Positions 37,856-47,177 of a DNA stretch of 64,000 nt are shown piece after piece; within the stretch, counting starts at the first letter, position 1; each line of letters opens with the position of its first letter. A model generated the notes under the pieces. The model was not told the DNA's origin. It saw only the letters and a program-made list of their open reading frames with translations, and did not search any database. Position numbers and translations under genes: made by a program. Source of the DNA: PGYR01 sp046290495 (GTDB taxonomy: Bacteria; Bacteroidota; Ignavibacteria; Kapaibacteriales; UBA2268); assembly GCA_046290495.1 (NCBI GenBank), contig JBKAGT010000005.1:1054001-1118000 (forward strand). Reading direction: 5' to 3'.

Positions 37856-40800
37856 ATGATCAAATCTACTATCAAAGCTAAGGTAAATAATATTTTCCTA
37901 GCAACAATTTTATTCTTCACAGGAGGAATGATATTACAAGCACAAGCACCAGAAGTTGGTGACATAACAAGGGATAATCCTGTTTCACAAATGACAAATT
38001 CAACATCTCTTACATGGGAAGTTCAATTTGATAAAATCATTGATAATAATTCATTTACAACTGACGACTTGACTTTGACTACAGTTAGTGGTGACGCTAG
38101 TGGTTCTATATCAAGTATTTCTGGTACAGGTAACACTTATACTGTAAACGTAAACAATGTTAATGGTGATGGTACTCTTAGATTAGATTTCACTGGTGAA
38201 GTTGAAGATTTTAGTAATAATTCAAGTCAAAACAACTTCACAACCGGCGAAACTTATTTACTAGACAATACTGCACCCACAGTTCTAAGTATCACAGTTG
38301 ACAGTCCTGCGACTAGCCCAACTAATTCTAGTACTGCTACTTGGCAAGTTACATTTTCAGAAGATGTTTCTGGTTCTATCATGACTTCTGATTTTACTAA
38401 GAATGGGACACCAACTGGAACTATAAGCAGTGTTACTATGGTTTCATCTACAGTTTACAATGTTACAATGACAAGTATCGCTGGAGATGGCAACTTAACT
38501 ATTGACTTTACAGGTACAGCAGTTGACCAAACTGGTAACAATTCTACAGAATCATTTGAAAAAGGTGAAACTATTGAGTTTGACAACACTGCAGCAGAAG
38601 TTGAAGAGATTACAAGAAATAATCCTTCTTCTCAGAGTACTAACAATAGTACACTAGTATGGGAAGTTGTATTTAGTGAAGATATTCAAGCTGGTACGTT
38701 AACTACTTCTGATTTTCTTTTAAATGGAGAACCAAGTGGTACTATTTCATCAGTGAACGGAAATGGTGACACTTATACTGTAACAGTTACTAGTGTTAGC
38801 GGTGATGGGTCTTTACAATTAGACTACAGCGGCGATGTAACAGATTTAGTTGGGAATAGTGGCACTTCTAAATTTACAGAAGGTGAGAATTATATTTTAG
38901 ATAATACTAATCCTGAAGTCGTTTCAATAACTAGAAGTAACCCAACTTCAACAAGCGTTAACCAAAGTAGTGTAACATACAATGTTAGATTTTCTGAATC
39001 AGTAACTTCTGCTTCTGTTTCAACTGCGGATTTCTCTGTAAGATCAACTGGAACTGCCAATGGCTCTATTAGTTCTGTTTCAGGAAGTGGCTCAAGTTAC
39101 AACGTAACAGTTACAAATGTTAGAGGCGATGGCAACTTATTTGTAGATTTTGTAGGCACTGTTACTGACTTAGTTGGTAATAACGGTAGCACAAACTATA
39201 ATAGAGGCGAAAATTATATTATTACTTCTCCTTTTGTTACATCAATCAGAAGAAGTAACCCTTCTAATGCTATTACAAATGCTAACAGCGTTACTTTCCA
39301 AGTTACATACAGTAAATCAGTAAACTCAAGCACTGTAAATACTAGTGATTTTGAAGTTGTTACAACTGGCACAGTTTCAGGTAATGTTTCTTCAGTTACT
39401 GGTTCTGGTACTACTTACTTCGTGACAGTGAATTCAATTGACGGCGATGGCCAATTGTCTATCAACTTCACAGGTGAAGTAGATGATAATGGTGGCAACC
39501 CTAGTGTTAGTACATTTGAAGAAGGTGAATATTACACTATAGATAATACTTACCCAACTATTGAGCTTGTTACAATTTTTGGAGACAATGGCAACGGTGA
39601 AGTTTACACGAGTGATTATGTATATGTAGATTATAGAACAAGTGAAACAACAAGCATCACAGTAGCTTCTATCGAGAGAGATACTGATGTTGATACTTAT
39701 ACAGATGGAACTAATGGTCAAGTTTCATATATGCTAACTAATCAAAATGCTGAAGGTCCAATAGAGTTTACAATTACAGTTGATGATGAAGCCGGTAATA
39801 GAGTAACATTTACTGAAACAACTGATGGTTCTGAAGTAGTATTCGTGAAAACTCCTCCAAATATCATTATAATTGATCAACCAAAGGATATCGTTGAGTG
39901 TGTTGGCTCTACTGACAGATTTTTCTCAGTAATTGCTGCTCCTTCAGATAGATATTTTGAAATCGCTTACAGATGGTGGAAAGACGGTTCTCCAGTTTCT
40001 GATGCAAAAATTCAAAATGGATTATTAGCTTTAGATACATTAGACTATAACATGAGTGGTCTATACACTGTAGAGATTTGGGCAATTGATACAATGAAAG
40101 CTGGAACTTCTGCAGAAGCACAAAGAATTTCTGAGAGTGTTTATTCTACTCCAGCTAACCTTTATGTATTACAAAGACCAGAGTTCTTAAGTCCTGTACC
40201 TAATGTAACAGCTGCAGTTGGAACTAACCACACATTTACATTCGACGCTCACTTCTATGGCGAGCACAATATGGAAGACCCAACTTATTGGACACAAATT
40301 GACTGGTATAAAGGTGACGTTGAATTAGAAGATGGTGATAGATATGAAGGTACTAATGCTTCAATTTTATCAATCGAGAATTTACAAGCTGATGATTATG
40401 CTGATGATTACAGAGTAAGATTAATCGGTGAATGTGATACTGTTTGGTCTAATAACTTTGCTATTAGTGCCGAGCCAGAAATAAACATTACAGCTCAGCC
40501 AATTAGTGTTGAAGGTTGTGTAGACGATGTTGTACAAATCACTACTGAGGCTACTGTTACAGTTCAAGGTACTAATATTATGTATCAATGGATGGTTAAT
40601 GGTGCTCCTATTATGGACGAGGCTGGGAAATTCTCAGGTACTAACACTCCTAATTTGAATGTAACACTTACTACTGATTTGGGTTATGATGGTACTGAAG
40701 AATACACTTGTATGATTTATCCAGAAGGGTATATGGACAATAGTGTTATTACAGATGCAGCTATGATTACTTGGAAAACTGCACCGCTTATTACTACTGA

Positions 40801-41335
40801 CCTGAATACTGATTACTCAGTAGAGGAAGAGCAAGCAATCACAATGACAATTGCTGTAGATGGCGAAAATCTAACTTACACTTGGATGAAAGATGGTGTT
40901 GATCTAGGTAATAACATGGATAGCTATGAGATCACAAGCGCTACAATGGATGATGCTGGTGAATATATGGTAACTATTACTAATGATTGTGGTGAAGTAA
41001 TGTCTACTACGGCTACTCTAGTTGTAACTGCTAAAACAGTTGCTACTTCTGTTACTGCTGATCACGGATTAGGACTTGAGCAAAACTATCCTAACCCAGT
41101 TATTGACAACACTACAATTAGATTCAACTCTGAAGTTAGTGGTCAAGCTGTTTTAACTTTGACTGACATGATGGGTAACACTGTTACTAACTTGTTCAAT
41201 GGATATGTAACTGCTAATTCACCAATTACAAGCAATATCAATACTAATCAATTGAACTTAACTTCTGGTACTTATTTCGTTACTTTAAGAATGGGTAGCA
41301 AAGTTGAGACTATTCAGATTAGTGTTATTAAGTAA
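37856..41335 (+). CDS. T9SS-exported repeat adhesin-like protein (longer paralogue)
   Basis: The 1159-residue protein has a signal peptide (LATILFFTGGMILQAQ, mature from ~31). Five tandem Ig-like modules of about 100 residues follow (31-565), each with SITRxNPxS, a TxxWxVxFSExV strand, GSISSVxGxGxxYxVTV, GDGxLxxDFxGxVxD and a GExYxxDNT linker. A spacer module (~565-665) leads to a block aligning with the paralogue at 35944, ending in the T9SS type A domain (QNYPNPVIDNTTIRF, SGTYFVTLRMG). The modules resemble Ig-like folds of large surface adhesins; they lack enzyme motifs. The start has a good AAGGAG site. Terminated at 41371. Ligand unknown. Confidence 0.86.
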   Translation: MIKSTIKAKVNNIFLATILFFTGGMILQAQAPEVGDITRDNPVSQMTNSTSLTWEVQFDKIIDNNSFTTDDLTLTTVSGDASGSISSISGTGNTYTVNVNNVNGDGTLRLDFTGEVEDFSNNSSQNNFTTGETYLLDNTAPTVLSITVDSPATSPTNSSTATWQVTFSEDVSGSIMTSDFTKNGTPTGTISSVTMVSSTVYNVTMTSIAGDGNLTIDFTGTAVDQTGNNSTESFEKGETIEFDNTAAEVEEITRNNPSSQSTNNSTLVWEVVFSEDIQAGTLTTSDFLLNGEPSGTISSVNGNGDTYTVTVTSVSGDGSLQLDYSGDVTDLVGNSGTSKFTEGENYILDNTNPEVVSITRSNPTSTSVNQSSVTYNVRFSESVTSASVSTADFSVRSTGTANGSISSVSGSGSSYNVTVTNVRGDGNLFVDFVGTVTDLVGNNGSTNYNRGENYIITSPFVTSIRRSNPSNAITNANSVTFQVTYSKSVNSSTVNTSDFEVVTTGTVSGNVSSVTGSGTTYFVTVNSIDGDGQLSINFTGEVDDNGGNPSVSTFEEGEYYTIDNTYPTIELVTIFGDNGNGEVYTSDYVYVDYRTSETTSITVASIERDTDVDTYTDGTNGQVSYMLTNQNAEGPIEFTITVDDEAGNRVTFTETTDGSEVVFVKTPPNIIIIDQPKDIVECVGSTDRFFSVIAAPSDRYFEIAYRWWKDGSPVSDAKIQNGLLALDTLDYNMSGLYTVEIWAIDTMKAGTSAEAQRISESVYSTPANLYVLQRPEFLSPVPNVTAAVGTNHTFTFDAHFYGEHNMEDPTYWTQIDWYKGDVELEDGDRYEGTNASILSIENLQADDYADDYRVRLIGECDTVWSNNFAISAEPEINITAQPISVEGCVDDVVQITTEATVTVQGTNIMYQWMVNGAPIMDEAGKFSGTNTPNLNVTLTTDLGYDGTEEYTCMIYPEGYMDNSVITDAAMITWKTAPLITTDLNTDYSVEEEQAITMTIAVDGENLTYTWMKDGVDLGNNMDSYEITSATMDDAGEYMVTITNDCGEVMSTTATLVVTAKTVATSVTADHGLGLEQNYPNPVIDNTTIRFNSEVSGQAVLTLTDMMGNTVTNLFNGYVTANSPITSNINTNQLNLTSGTYFVTLRMGSKVETIQISVIK
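37946..39560 (+). repeat. Five tandem ~100-residue Ig-like repeat modules (coding)
   Basis: The units begin near 37946, 38264, 38584, 38900 and 39224. They share the FSExV and GDGxLxxDFxG cores at protein level, but the DNA repeats are well diverged. This is a protein-domain array, not a DNA satellite. Confidence 0.8.
39855..41335 (+). repeat. Paralogous block shared with 36088-37575
   Basis: Partner of the block in the upstream gene. The block starts at the IIDQPKDIVEC segment and runs to the stop; both copies end with an identical VETIQISVIK C-terminus. Confidence 0.85.
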
Positions 41336-41370
41336 TTGATAGATTATATAGAATCTTTTTAGAATTTACA

Positions 41371-41407
41371 AGCCGAGATTGTCTTATTGACTTCTCGGCT
41401 TTTTTTT
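41371..41407 (+). terminator. Rho-independent terminator after the repeat-adhesin gene
   Basis: AGCCGAGA (41371-41378) pairs with TCTCGGCT (41393-41400) around a 14-base loop and is followed by seven T. The stem repeats the GCCGAG core of the terminator at 37614, as expected if the two genes duplicated with their 3' flank. Confidence 0.9.
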
Positions 41408-41440
41408 ATTTGCTATAAGTTAGTTTATTATATTTGTATT

Positions 41441-41803
41441 ATGAAATACATACTAATAATAATATCAATTATCATATTGTCTTCTTGTGAACAAGAAACA
41501 AAAATATCAGATGAGAAGTTTTTAGATATTTATACTGAAGTTTTTATTGCGCGTGAAAGCACAACCGACAGAGAAAAAGGTACAGAAGAAGTAAATAAGG
41601 TTTTGGCAAAATATGGTATGACAGAACCTGAGTTTAGACAAATTATGATTGATATATCACAAAAGAATCCTAAGAGATTAGGTAGGTTAATTGACTCGGT
41701 AAGAAATTATACTTCAGAAGTAATAAGAGGAATAGACTCGGTAGAAAATGCAAACTTAAAGATGGAACAAGATACCAACGCCACCACCGAGCCCGAGAAA
41801 TGA
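41441..41803 (+). CDS. Small lipoprotein, function unknown (possibly DUF4296-like)
   Basis: The frame opens upstream at 41387 inside the terminator, but the ATG at 41441 begins directly with a lipoprotein signal (ILIIISIIILSSC), so this start is preferred. The 120-residue product has a helical, charged body (DEKFLDIYTEVFIARES, VNKVLAKYGMTEPEFRQ). The pattern of a short lipoprotein with a 'YTE' helix and a 'KYGMTEPEFR' segment is reminiscent of DUF4296, not certain. TATATTTG at 41429-41436 could be a -7 box, which would give a very short leader. Its last 48 bases overlap the convergent barrel gene. Confidence 0.72.
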   Translation: MKYILIIISIIILSSCEQETKISDEKFLDIYTEVFIARESTTDREKGTEEVNKVLAKYGMTEPEFRQIMIDISQKNPKRLGRLIDSVRNYTSEVIRGIDSVENANLKMEQDTNATTEPEK

Positions 41804-42334
41804 GCTTTCTCCGCTCTCTATTCTTTCTAGATAATTATGAAATGAGTTATTTGAACTTGTTTGATATTGAAGACCTAAATTGAAATCGAAACTAACAACA
41901 TTATTTAGGTTGTACATATAGCCTAAACCTAATCCAAAATTGTGATATACATCTTTGTCAAATAAGATGACTTCCTTTTCAAAATCCGTATTAGGATTAA
42001 TTATCATAGATTCATGCTGTTCAAAATACCAAATACTTGCAGCTCCGAACAAATAGAAACGATGCTCAAAGTCACGATATAATACTCGATGATATTCTAT
42101 TCCACCAATCAATGATAAGTTATCATTTTTTTGTGGCTCATCTCCTGAATAGAAAGGCATAAATGTAAATTGGAATGCGTTCCATCTATCTAACTCTAGC
42201 AGGTAACCTAACCCTGTACCAGAAATAGTAGAAAAACTAATTCCTACCTCATGTTTTGGGAATTTACTTGCATCTACAGAAAAGCAAGAAACAAGAAAAA
42301 ATGAAAGTATTAGTATACACTTATTAAAAAGCAT
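41756..42334 (-). CDS. Small outer-membrane barrel-like protein, unknown
   Basis: The 192-residue protein has a signal sequence (ILILSFFLVSCFSVDAS); the Cys within it could allow lipidation but lacks a good lipobox. Amphipathic beta strands follow (HEVGISFSTISGTGLGYLLEL, GGIEYHRVLYRDFEHRFYLFG, NFGLGLGYMYNL, SFDFNLGLQYQ) with a terminal GLGGGVGILFHL strand, fitting a small 8-strand barrel. It begins inside the yraN 3' end (11-base overlap) and its 3' end overlaps the convergent lipoprotein gene by 48 bases. Confidence 0.72.
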   Translation of the reverse strand: MLFNKCILILSFFLVSCFSVDASKFPKHEVGISFSTISGTGLGYLLELDRWNAFQFTFMPFYSGDEPQKNDNLSLIGGIEYHRVLYRDFEHRFYLFGAASIWYFEQHESMIINPNTDFEKEVILFDKDVYHNFGLGLGYMYNLNNVVSFDFNLGLQYQTSSNNSFHNYLERIESGESSFLGLGGGVGILFHL

Positions 42335-42677
42335 TTTCTAAGTGTGTGATTTGTGGTTGGTTATTTTTTATATCTATTGCTATCAAATCCATTCGGCAAT
42401 CCCTGTCAGTTATCTTATTTATCATCAGATAACCTTCAGCAGTTTTACGTAATTTCATTTGTTTGCTATAGCTTACTGACTCTATAGCTGTACCGTATTT
42501 GTTGCTATTCCTTCCTTTTACTTCGCAGAAGACTAGAACACCATCTTTTTCAGCGATTATATCAATTTCACCTAACTTACCATAGTGGAAATTCTTTTTG
42601 ACTATGCTGTAGCCCTCATTAACCAAGTACTTTTCAGCAAGAGATTCAAAACTATGTCCAACTTTTGTGTTGTCCAT
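42324..42677 (-). CDS. yraN: YraN family (UPF0102) putative endonuclease
   Basis: The 117-residue protein has the restriction-endonuclease-like core GEIDIIAEKDGVLVFCEVKGR with D39, E52 and K54 in the PD-(D/E)xK arrangement, and AIESVSYSKQMKLRKTAEGYL. YraN is widespread in bacteria, often near rnhB or rRNA-processing genes, and its role is not established. Its start shares one base with the purF stop, so the genes are coupled. Confidence 0.92.
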   Translation of the reverse strand: MDNTKVGHSFESLAEKYLVNEGYSIVKKNFHYGKLGEIDIIAEKDGVLVFCEVKGRNSNKYGTAIESVSYSKQMKLRKTAEGYLMINKITDRDCRMDLIAIDIKNNQPQITHLENAF

Positions 42678-44575
42678 TAGTAGGCCCTTACATTCTTTCC
42701 TTCATAGTAATTGACGAAAGCTCTGTTAACAACTCTCATACCACTTGCAGTAGGGTAATCTCCACTGAAGTACCAGTCCCCGAGATTGTCTGGACATGCC
42801 TTATGCAAATTATCGATTGTTTGGAATATCACTTCAACTTCTGCATTTATATTCTCTTCCCTAATCATTTGAGCAACTTTTGCAGAAACTTCTTCAGCTG
42901 TGAATAGGTCGTATATACCTTTCACGTAATTGATATTATCATATTCTTCTAACTCTAGTGATGCCTTACATTTGGCATAAACCTCATCTATGACTTTTTC
43001 TTTGCCAGTTTCTTTAAGCAACTCAATGGCAGCACGGAATGCGATAAAGTCACCCAGTTTTGCCATATCTATCCCATAACAATCAGGGTATCTAATCTGT
43101 GGTGCCGATGACACAACTACTATCTTTTTAGGGTTAAGAGTGTCTAATATTCGGATTATACTCTTCTGAAGTGTTGTTCCCCTAACGATACTGTCGTCTA
43201 ACACTACGAGTGTGTCAGTTGGTTTTACAGTGCCATAAGTAACATCATAAACGTGTGAAACCAAATCATCCCTTGAACTATCTTCTGTTATGAATGTTCT
43301 TAACTTAGCATCTTTGATAGCTATTTTTTCTAATCTTACTCTTTTCTCAAGTATTTCCTCTAGCTTTTCATCAGAAAGAGATCCATTGCTCTCTTTTATT
43401 TCATCTATTTGTATTCTCTTCTGATAATTCTCAACTCCTTTCAAAAGACCGTAGAATGCTACTTCTGCAGTGTTAGGAATGAATGAAAATACAGTATTGT
43501 CCAAATCGCCAGCAATAGAGTTAAGAACTTGACGGCTAATCAGCTTACCAAGATTTAGTCTTTCGTTGTATATATCCTTGTCATTACCACGTGAGAAATA
43601 AATCCTTTCAAAAGAGCAAGAGAGCTTCTCTTTAGGTTCTCTAATTTGCTCGAAACTAATATTCCCATTCTTTTTCATTATTATAGCTTTACCGGGATCA
43701 AGCTCTTTGATATCGTCATAATCAACTTTGAAAGCAGTTTGAATAACAGGTCTTTCCGATGTTACAACAGCAATCTCATCATCGATATAATAATAGCATG
43801 GTCTAATGCCGTTAGGATCACGGACAACGAATGCATCTCCATGACCAACCATACCACCAATAGTATATCCACCATCCCATTTTTTTGCCGATCGGCGAAG
43901 CATATTACCAACGTCTAATTTATCCATTATGATTGGAGTTGCATCTTTTTTATTTATACCTTGATTTTTCAAGTCAAACCAGATTTTATTGACTTCTTCA
44001 TCTAGGAAGTGTCCTGTTCTCTCCAATACAGTTATTGTATCTGCTTTCTCTTTGGGATGCTGCCCTAGATTGATTAGCGTTTCGAAAAGCTCATCAACAT
44101 TTGTCATATTGAAGTTACCAGCCATCATTAAATTCTTATGCATCCAATTGTTAGAACGTAAAAACGGATGACAGTTAGCTATTTTATTCTTTCCATAAGT
44201 ACCATAGCGAAGATGACCCATATATACATTACCCACATAAGGTAATTTTTCTGCAGCTAAGTTAAGGTCTGACTTATACTCAGGATTTTCTTTTATCTTC
44301 TTGTTTATTTTTCTAGATATCTTTCCAAATATATCTTGTAGTGGTTGGTTTTCAACTGACCTTCTTCTGAATATGTAATTGTTACCTGGCTCTGGATCAA
44401 ATTTGACACTAACAAAACCAGCTCCGTCTTGCCCACGGTTATGTTGCTTTTGCATAAGCAAGTACATCTTATTTATACCGTAGTAAGGGCTGCCATATTT
44501 TTCAATATAATATGACATAGGCTTCAACAACCTAAGAAGGACTATACCACATTCGTGTTTTATCGGATCACTCAT
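42677..44575 (-). CDS. purF: Amidophosphoribosyltransferase (PurF-type)
   Basis: The 632-residue protein has an N-terminal class II glutamine amidotransferase domain. The catalytic Cys is probably C9 (HECGIV), so eight residues would be cleaved off as a propeptide. The PRTase domain carries the PRPP loop LVVLDDSIVRGTTL and then KIVVVSSAPQIRYPDCYGID. PurF makes phosphoribosylamine from PRPP and glutamine, the first step of purine synthesis. It is longer than the usual ~470-510 residues, with insertions in the N-terminal domain and a C-terminal extension. This long form also occurs in Bacteroidota, sometimes alongside a normal purF, so it could be a paralogue. Confidence 0.87.
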   Translation of the reverse strand: MSDPIKHECGIVLLRLLKPMSYYIEKYGSPYYGINKMYLLMQKQHNRGQDGAGFVSVKFDPEPGNNYIFRRRSVENQPLQDIFGKISRKINKKIKENPEYKSDLNLAAEKLPYVGNVYMGHLRYGTYGKNKIANCHPFLRSNNWMHKNLMMAGNFNMTNVDELFETLINLGQHPKEKADTITVLERTGHFLDEEVNKIWFDLKNQGINKKDATPIIMDKLDVGNMLRRSAKKWDGGYTIGGMVGHGDAFVVRDPNGIRPCYYYIDDEIAVVTSERPVIQTAFKVDYDDIKELDPGKAIIMKKNGNISFEQIREPKEKLSCSFERIYFSRGNDKDIYNERLNLGKLISRQVLNSIAGDLDNTVFSFIPNTAEVAFYGLLKGVENYQKRIQIDEIKESNGSLSDEKLEEILEKRVRLEKIAIKDAKLRTFITEDSSRDDLVSHVYDVTYGTVKPTDTLVVLDDSIVRGTTLQKSIIRILDTLNPKKIVVVSSAPQIRYPDCYGIDMAKLGDFIAFRAAIELLKETGKEKVIDEVYAKCKASLELEEYDNINYVKGIYDLFTAEEVSAKVAQMIREENINAEVEVIFQTIDNLHKACPDNLGDWYFSGDYPTASGMRVVNRAFVNYYEGKNVRAY

Positions 44576-44722
44576 ATATTTGGGGGATTGTTATTTTGAC
44601 ACATGACAAAAATAATAAATAAATTATAAAGTTAATGCAATTCTTAAGGCAAGGGCAATAGCTTTTTGTATATTGCAATATAAGCAATAGATAAGTTGAT
44701 GTATTAGGATTTTGAAAAGAAT

Positions 44723-45625
44723 ATGAAATGGAAAGAAACACACCTAAAAGATATTTACAATCTTGATATTATCTATTTTGATGAGAGCAAGAAGGAAATT
44801 TGTGCTAGAGTCTGTAAGGTTTTATATATAGACAGCTTACCAGATATCTCTTCATATTCCTATTGGAAAATAATAGATGGGATATGGAGAAAAGAAAGTA
44901 TAGAGTATGAATTAGACGAAGATGTAGAAGCGTTCTCAACTCAAATCTTAGATTTGATGACTCAAAATACATCGCACATTGTTTACACAACCCAAAACCA
45001 TAGAATTGGTGGTTTGGTGCATTTCACAGACTATGAATGTCCAGTAGTATATTCAAATATCTATCAGAATCTTAATACATTTGAACGAAAACTCAGAGAC
45101 TATCTTATTTTTATGGGATTGAATGACAAAAGATTTTTAGAATATTTAGAAGCATTCAAACTACCGAATGAAGCACCTCACTATCAGGATATATTATATA
45201 AAAGAATTTCAAAATTAAAGAAAAGACGTGATAAGAAGACTTTCGATAACATTTACTTAAGTGAACTATTAGAGTTTGCAACTTCGGAATATGTAACTGA
45301 TGGGCTCAGATTGCCAATAAAGCTTAGCTTTTTGAAAGAAGAAATAAATGGACAAAAAGTCTCACGAATAATAAATGATCTAAGAAATTTTATTATGCAT
45401 CATGATAATATCACGGGTGAAGTTATATTCAATCCTCAATATTTTTCTGAATTTGAACGATTTTTCAATATGGTGTTGACATTCAAGGATGCTTTCTCGG
45501 AGTTATCAAAAGAGATTTTTGATTTAGAAACAAAGAATAAATCTACATTCAACAAAAGTAGATTAGATTTGATTAGCAGATTAAATGACAAACAACTAAC
45601 TAACTATTTTTATAATTTGGGGTAG
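44723..45625 (+). CDS. Unknown protein with degenerate CBS-like region and HEPN-like C-terminal motif
   Basis: The 300-residue soluble protein is not one I can name. Residues ~55-105 (the VEAFSTQILDLMTQ helix and HRIGGLVHFTDYECP) look like a single CBS-type unit. A NTFERKLRDYLIF helix follows (118-130), and residues 221-227 read RNFIMHH, matching the RxxxxH motif of HEPN ribonuclease/toxin domains (R221, H226), embedded in a helical context (VSRIINDL before, FERFFNMVLTFKDAF after). An N-terminal FERxLRxxL helix followed by an RNxxxH helix is usual for HEPN folds. It is transcribed alone and flanked by housekeeping or envelope genes. It may be a stress- or phage-responsive RNase, or only an RNA-binding regulator; function inferred only. 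Confidence 0.6.
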   Translation: MKWKETHLKDIYNLDIIYFDESKKEICARVCKVLYIDSLPDISSYSYWKIIDGIWRKESIEYELDEDVEAFSTQILDLMTQNTSHIVYTTQNHRIGGLVHFTDYECPVVYSNIYQNLNTFERKLRDYLIFMGLNDKRFLEYLEAFKLPNEAPHYQDILYKRISKLKKRRDKKTFDNIYLSELLEFATSEYVTDGLRLPIKLSFLKEEINGQKVSRIINDLRNFIMHHDNITGEVIFNPQYFSEFERFFNMVLTFKDAFSELSKEIFDLETKNKSTFNKSRLDLISRLNDKQLTNYFYNLG

Positions 45626-45725
45626 TAATGAATATATTTGATAACAACACAATACACCTTGCAAAGCATTTAGTATTCGTTGAAAATTGTTTTATTCATA
45701 CAAATTAAATTAGCTTTATTATAAA

Positions 45726-47174
45726 ATGCTATTCAACTCCATAGACTTTGCCATTTTTCTACCAATAGTTTTTATTGTCTATTGGTTAGTATTAGGTAAA
45801 AATTTTAGACTTCAAAACTTACTTATAGTTGTGGCTAGCTATGTTTTTTACAGCTGGTGGGATTGGAAGTTCACCTCAATAATTCTATTTAGCACATTAG
45901 TAGATTACTTTGTTGGAATTGGTCTATCAAAAGTTGATGGCCGTAAGAAGCGGTTAATACTGCTTTGGACAAGTATAGCAGTTAACTTGGGATTTCTCGG
46001 ATTTTTCAAATACTATAACTTCTTTTTGGATAATTTTATAGCTGCTTTTACTATTGTGGGAACTGAGTTCAATGCTACAAGCTTGAACATAATACTGCCC
46101 GTTGGTATTAGTTTCTATACATTCCAGACTCTAAGTTATACAATAGATGTATATAAGAGGAAGATGGAAACAACAAACAATATAATTTCATTTGCAGCTT
46201 ATGTAAGTTTCTTTCCTCAGTTGGTAGCTGGCCCTATAGAAAGAGCAACACAGCTACTACCTCAGTTTTATAAAGAAAGAACATTTGATTATGATAATGC
46301 AATTAGTGGGCTTAGACAGATACTTTGGGGTTTGTTTAAGAAAATAGTCATAGCAGACAATTGTGCTATGTATGCGAATATTATTTTTGGTAACTCAGCT
46401 GAGTATTCAGGAAGTACTCTCGTGCTAGGTGCATTGTTTTTCACATTTCAGATATATGGTGACTTTTCTGGCTATTCAGATATTGCTATAGGTTCATCAA
46501 GACTGTTTGGGTTCGATTTGATGAAAAACTTTGCATTCCCCTATTTCTCAAGAGATATTGCAGAATTTTGGAGACGTTGGCATATATCACTATCTACTTG
46601 GTTTCGTGATTACTTATACATACCTCTTGGAGGAAGTAGAGTTAGTAAAGCTAAGAATATAAGGAACATATTCATCATATTTCTAGTAAGTGGGTTTTGG
46701 CATGGCGCAAATTGGACATTCATAGTTTGGGGAGCACTAAATGCTATTTATTTCTTGCCACTGCTATTAGCAAACAAAAACAGGCATCATATTGAAATAG
46801 TAGCACACGAAAAGTCATTGCCATCTTTAAAAGAACTTAGCTTTATGCTTATCACATTTGGTTTGACAGTATTCGCATGGATTTTCTTCCGTGCAGAGAG
46901 TGTTACACATGCAGTTAACTATATTACTGGAATATTCAATAGTTCATTGATTACTGTTCCCGATTTCCCAATGAGAAGAGAAGCAGTGACCACCATAGTT
47001 TTAGTTTTTATATTTTTATTAATTGAATGGGCGGGTAGAAGAGGTGAATTTGCTATTGATAACATAGCTAACAAAGTACAACAACCAATTAGAATATTGT
47101 TTTACTACTCCGTTATTATGTGTATTTTCTGGTATGGTGGCTCACAACAACAATTTATCTATTTCCAATTCTAA
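45726..47174 (+). CDS. MBOAT-family O-acyltransferase (AlgI-like)
   Basis: The 482-residue polytopic membrane protein has 10-12 hydrophobic helices and the AlgI/DltB-like signature: FYSWWDWKF near the N-terminus, SRDIAEFWRRWHISLSTWFRDY with H286, and GFWHGANWTFIVWG with the catalytic H326. MBOAT proteins of this branch pass an acyl (usually acetyl) group across the membrane to be placed on an exported polysaccharide. The next gene, four bases downstream, is an SGNH protein, the usual periplasmic partner. Target polymer unknown. Confidence 0.9.
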   Translation: MLFNSIDFAIFLPIVFIVYWLVLGKNFRLQNLLIVVASYVFYSWWDWKFTSIILFSTLVDYFVGIGLSKVDGRKKRLILLWTSIAVNLGFLGFFKYYNFFLDNFIAAFTIVGTEFNATSLNIILPVGISFYTFQTLSYTIDVYKRKMETTNNIISFAAYVSFFPQLVAGPIERATQLLPQFYKERTFDYDNAISGLRQILWGLFKKIVIADNCAMYANIIFGNSAEYSGSTLVLGALFFTFQIYGDFSGYSDIAIGSSRLFGFDLMKNFAFPYFSRDIAEFWRRWHISLSTWFRDYLYIPLGGSRVSKAKNIRNIFIIFLVSGFWHGANWTFIVWGALNAIYFLPLLLANKNRHHIEIVAHEKSLPSLKELSFMLITFGLTVFAWIFFRAESVTHAVNYITGIFNSSLITVPDFPMRREAVTTIVLVFIFLLIEWAGRRGEFAIDNIANKVQQPIRILFYYSVIMCIFWYGGSQQQFIYFQF

Positions 47175-47177
47175 GTA

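Noticed and set aside
37946..39560. Regular ~320-base spacing, possible CRISPR or satellite
   Set aside because: The units are coding Ig-like modules with diverged DNA; no short identical repeats with unique spacers occur.
31944..41335. Search for T9SS machinery (gldK-N, sprA, porU/V) around the cargo genes
   Set aside because: None recognised in this window; the secretion apparatus must be encoded elsewhere.
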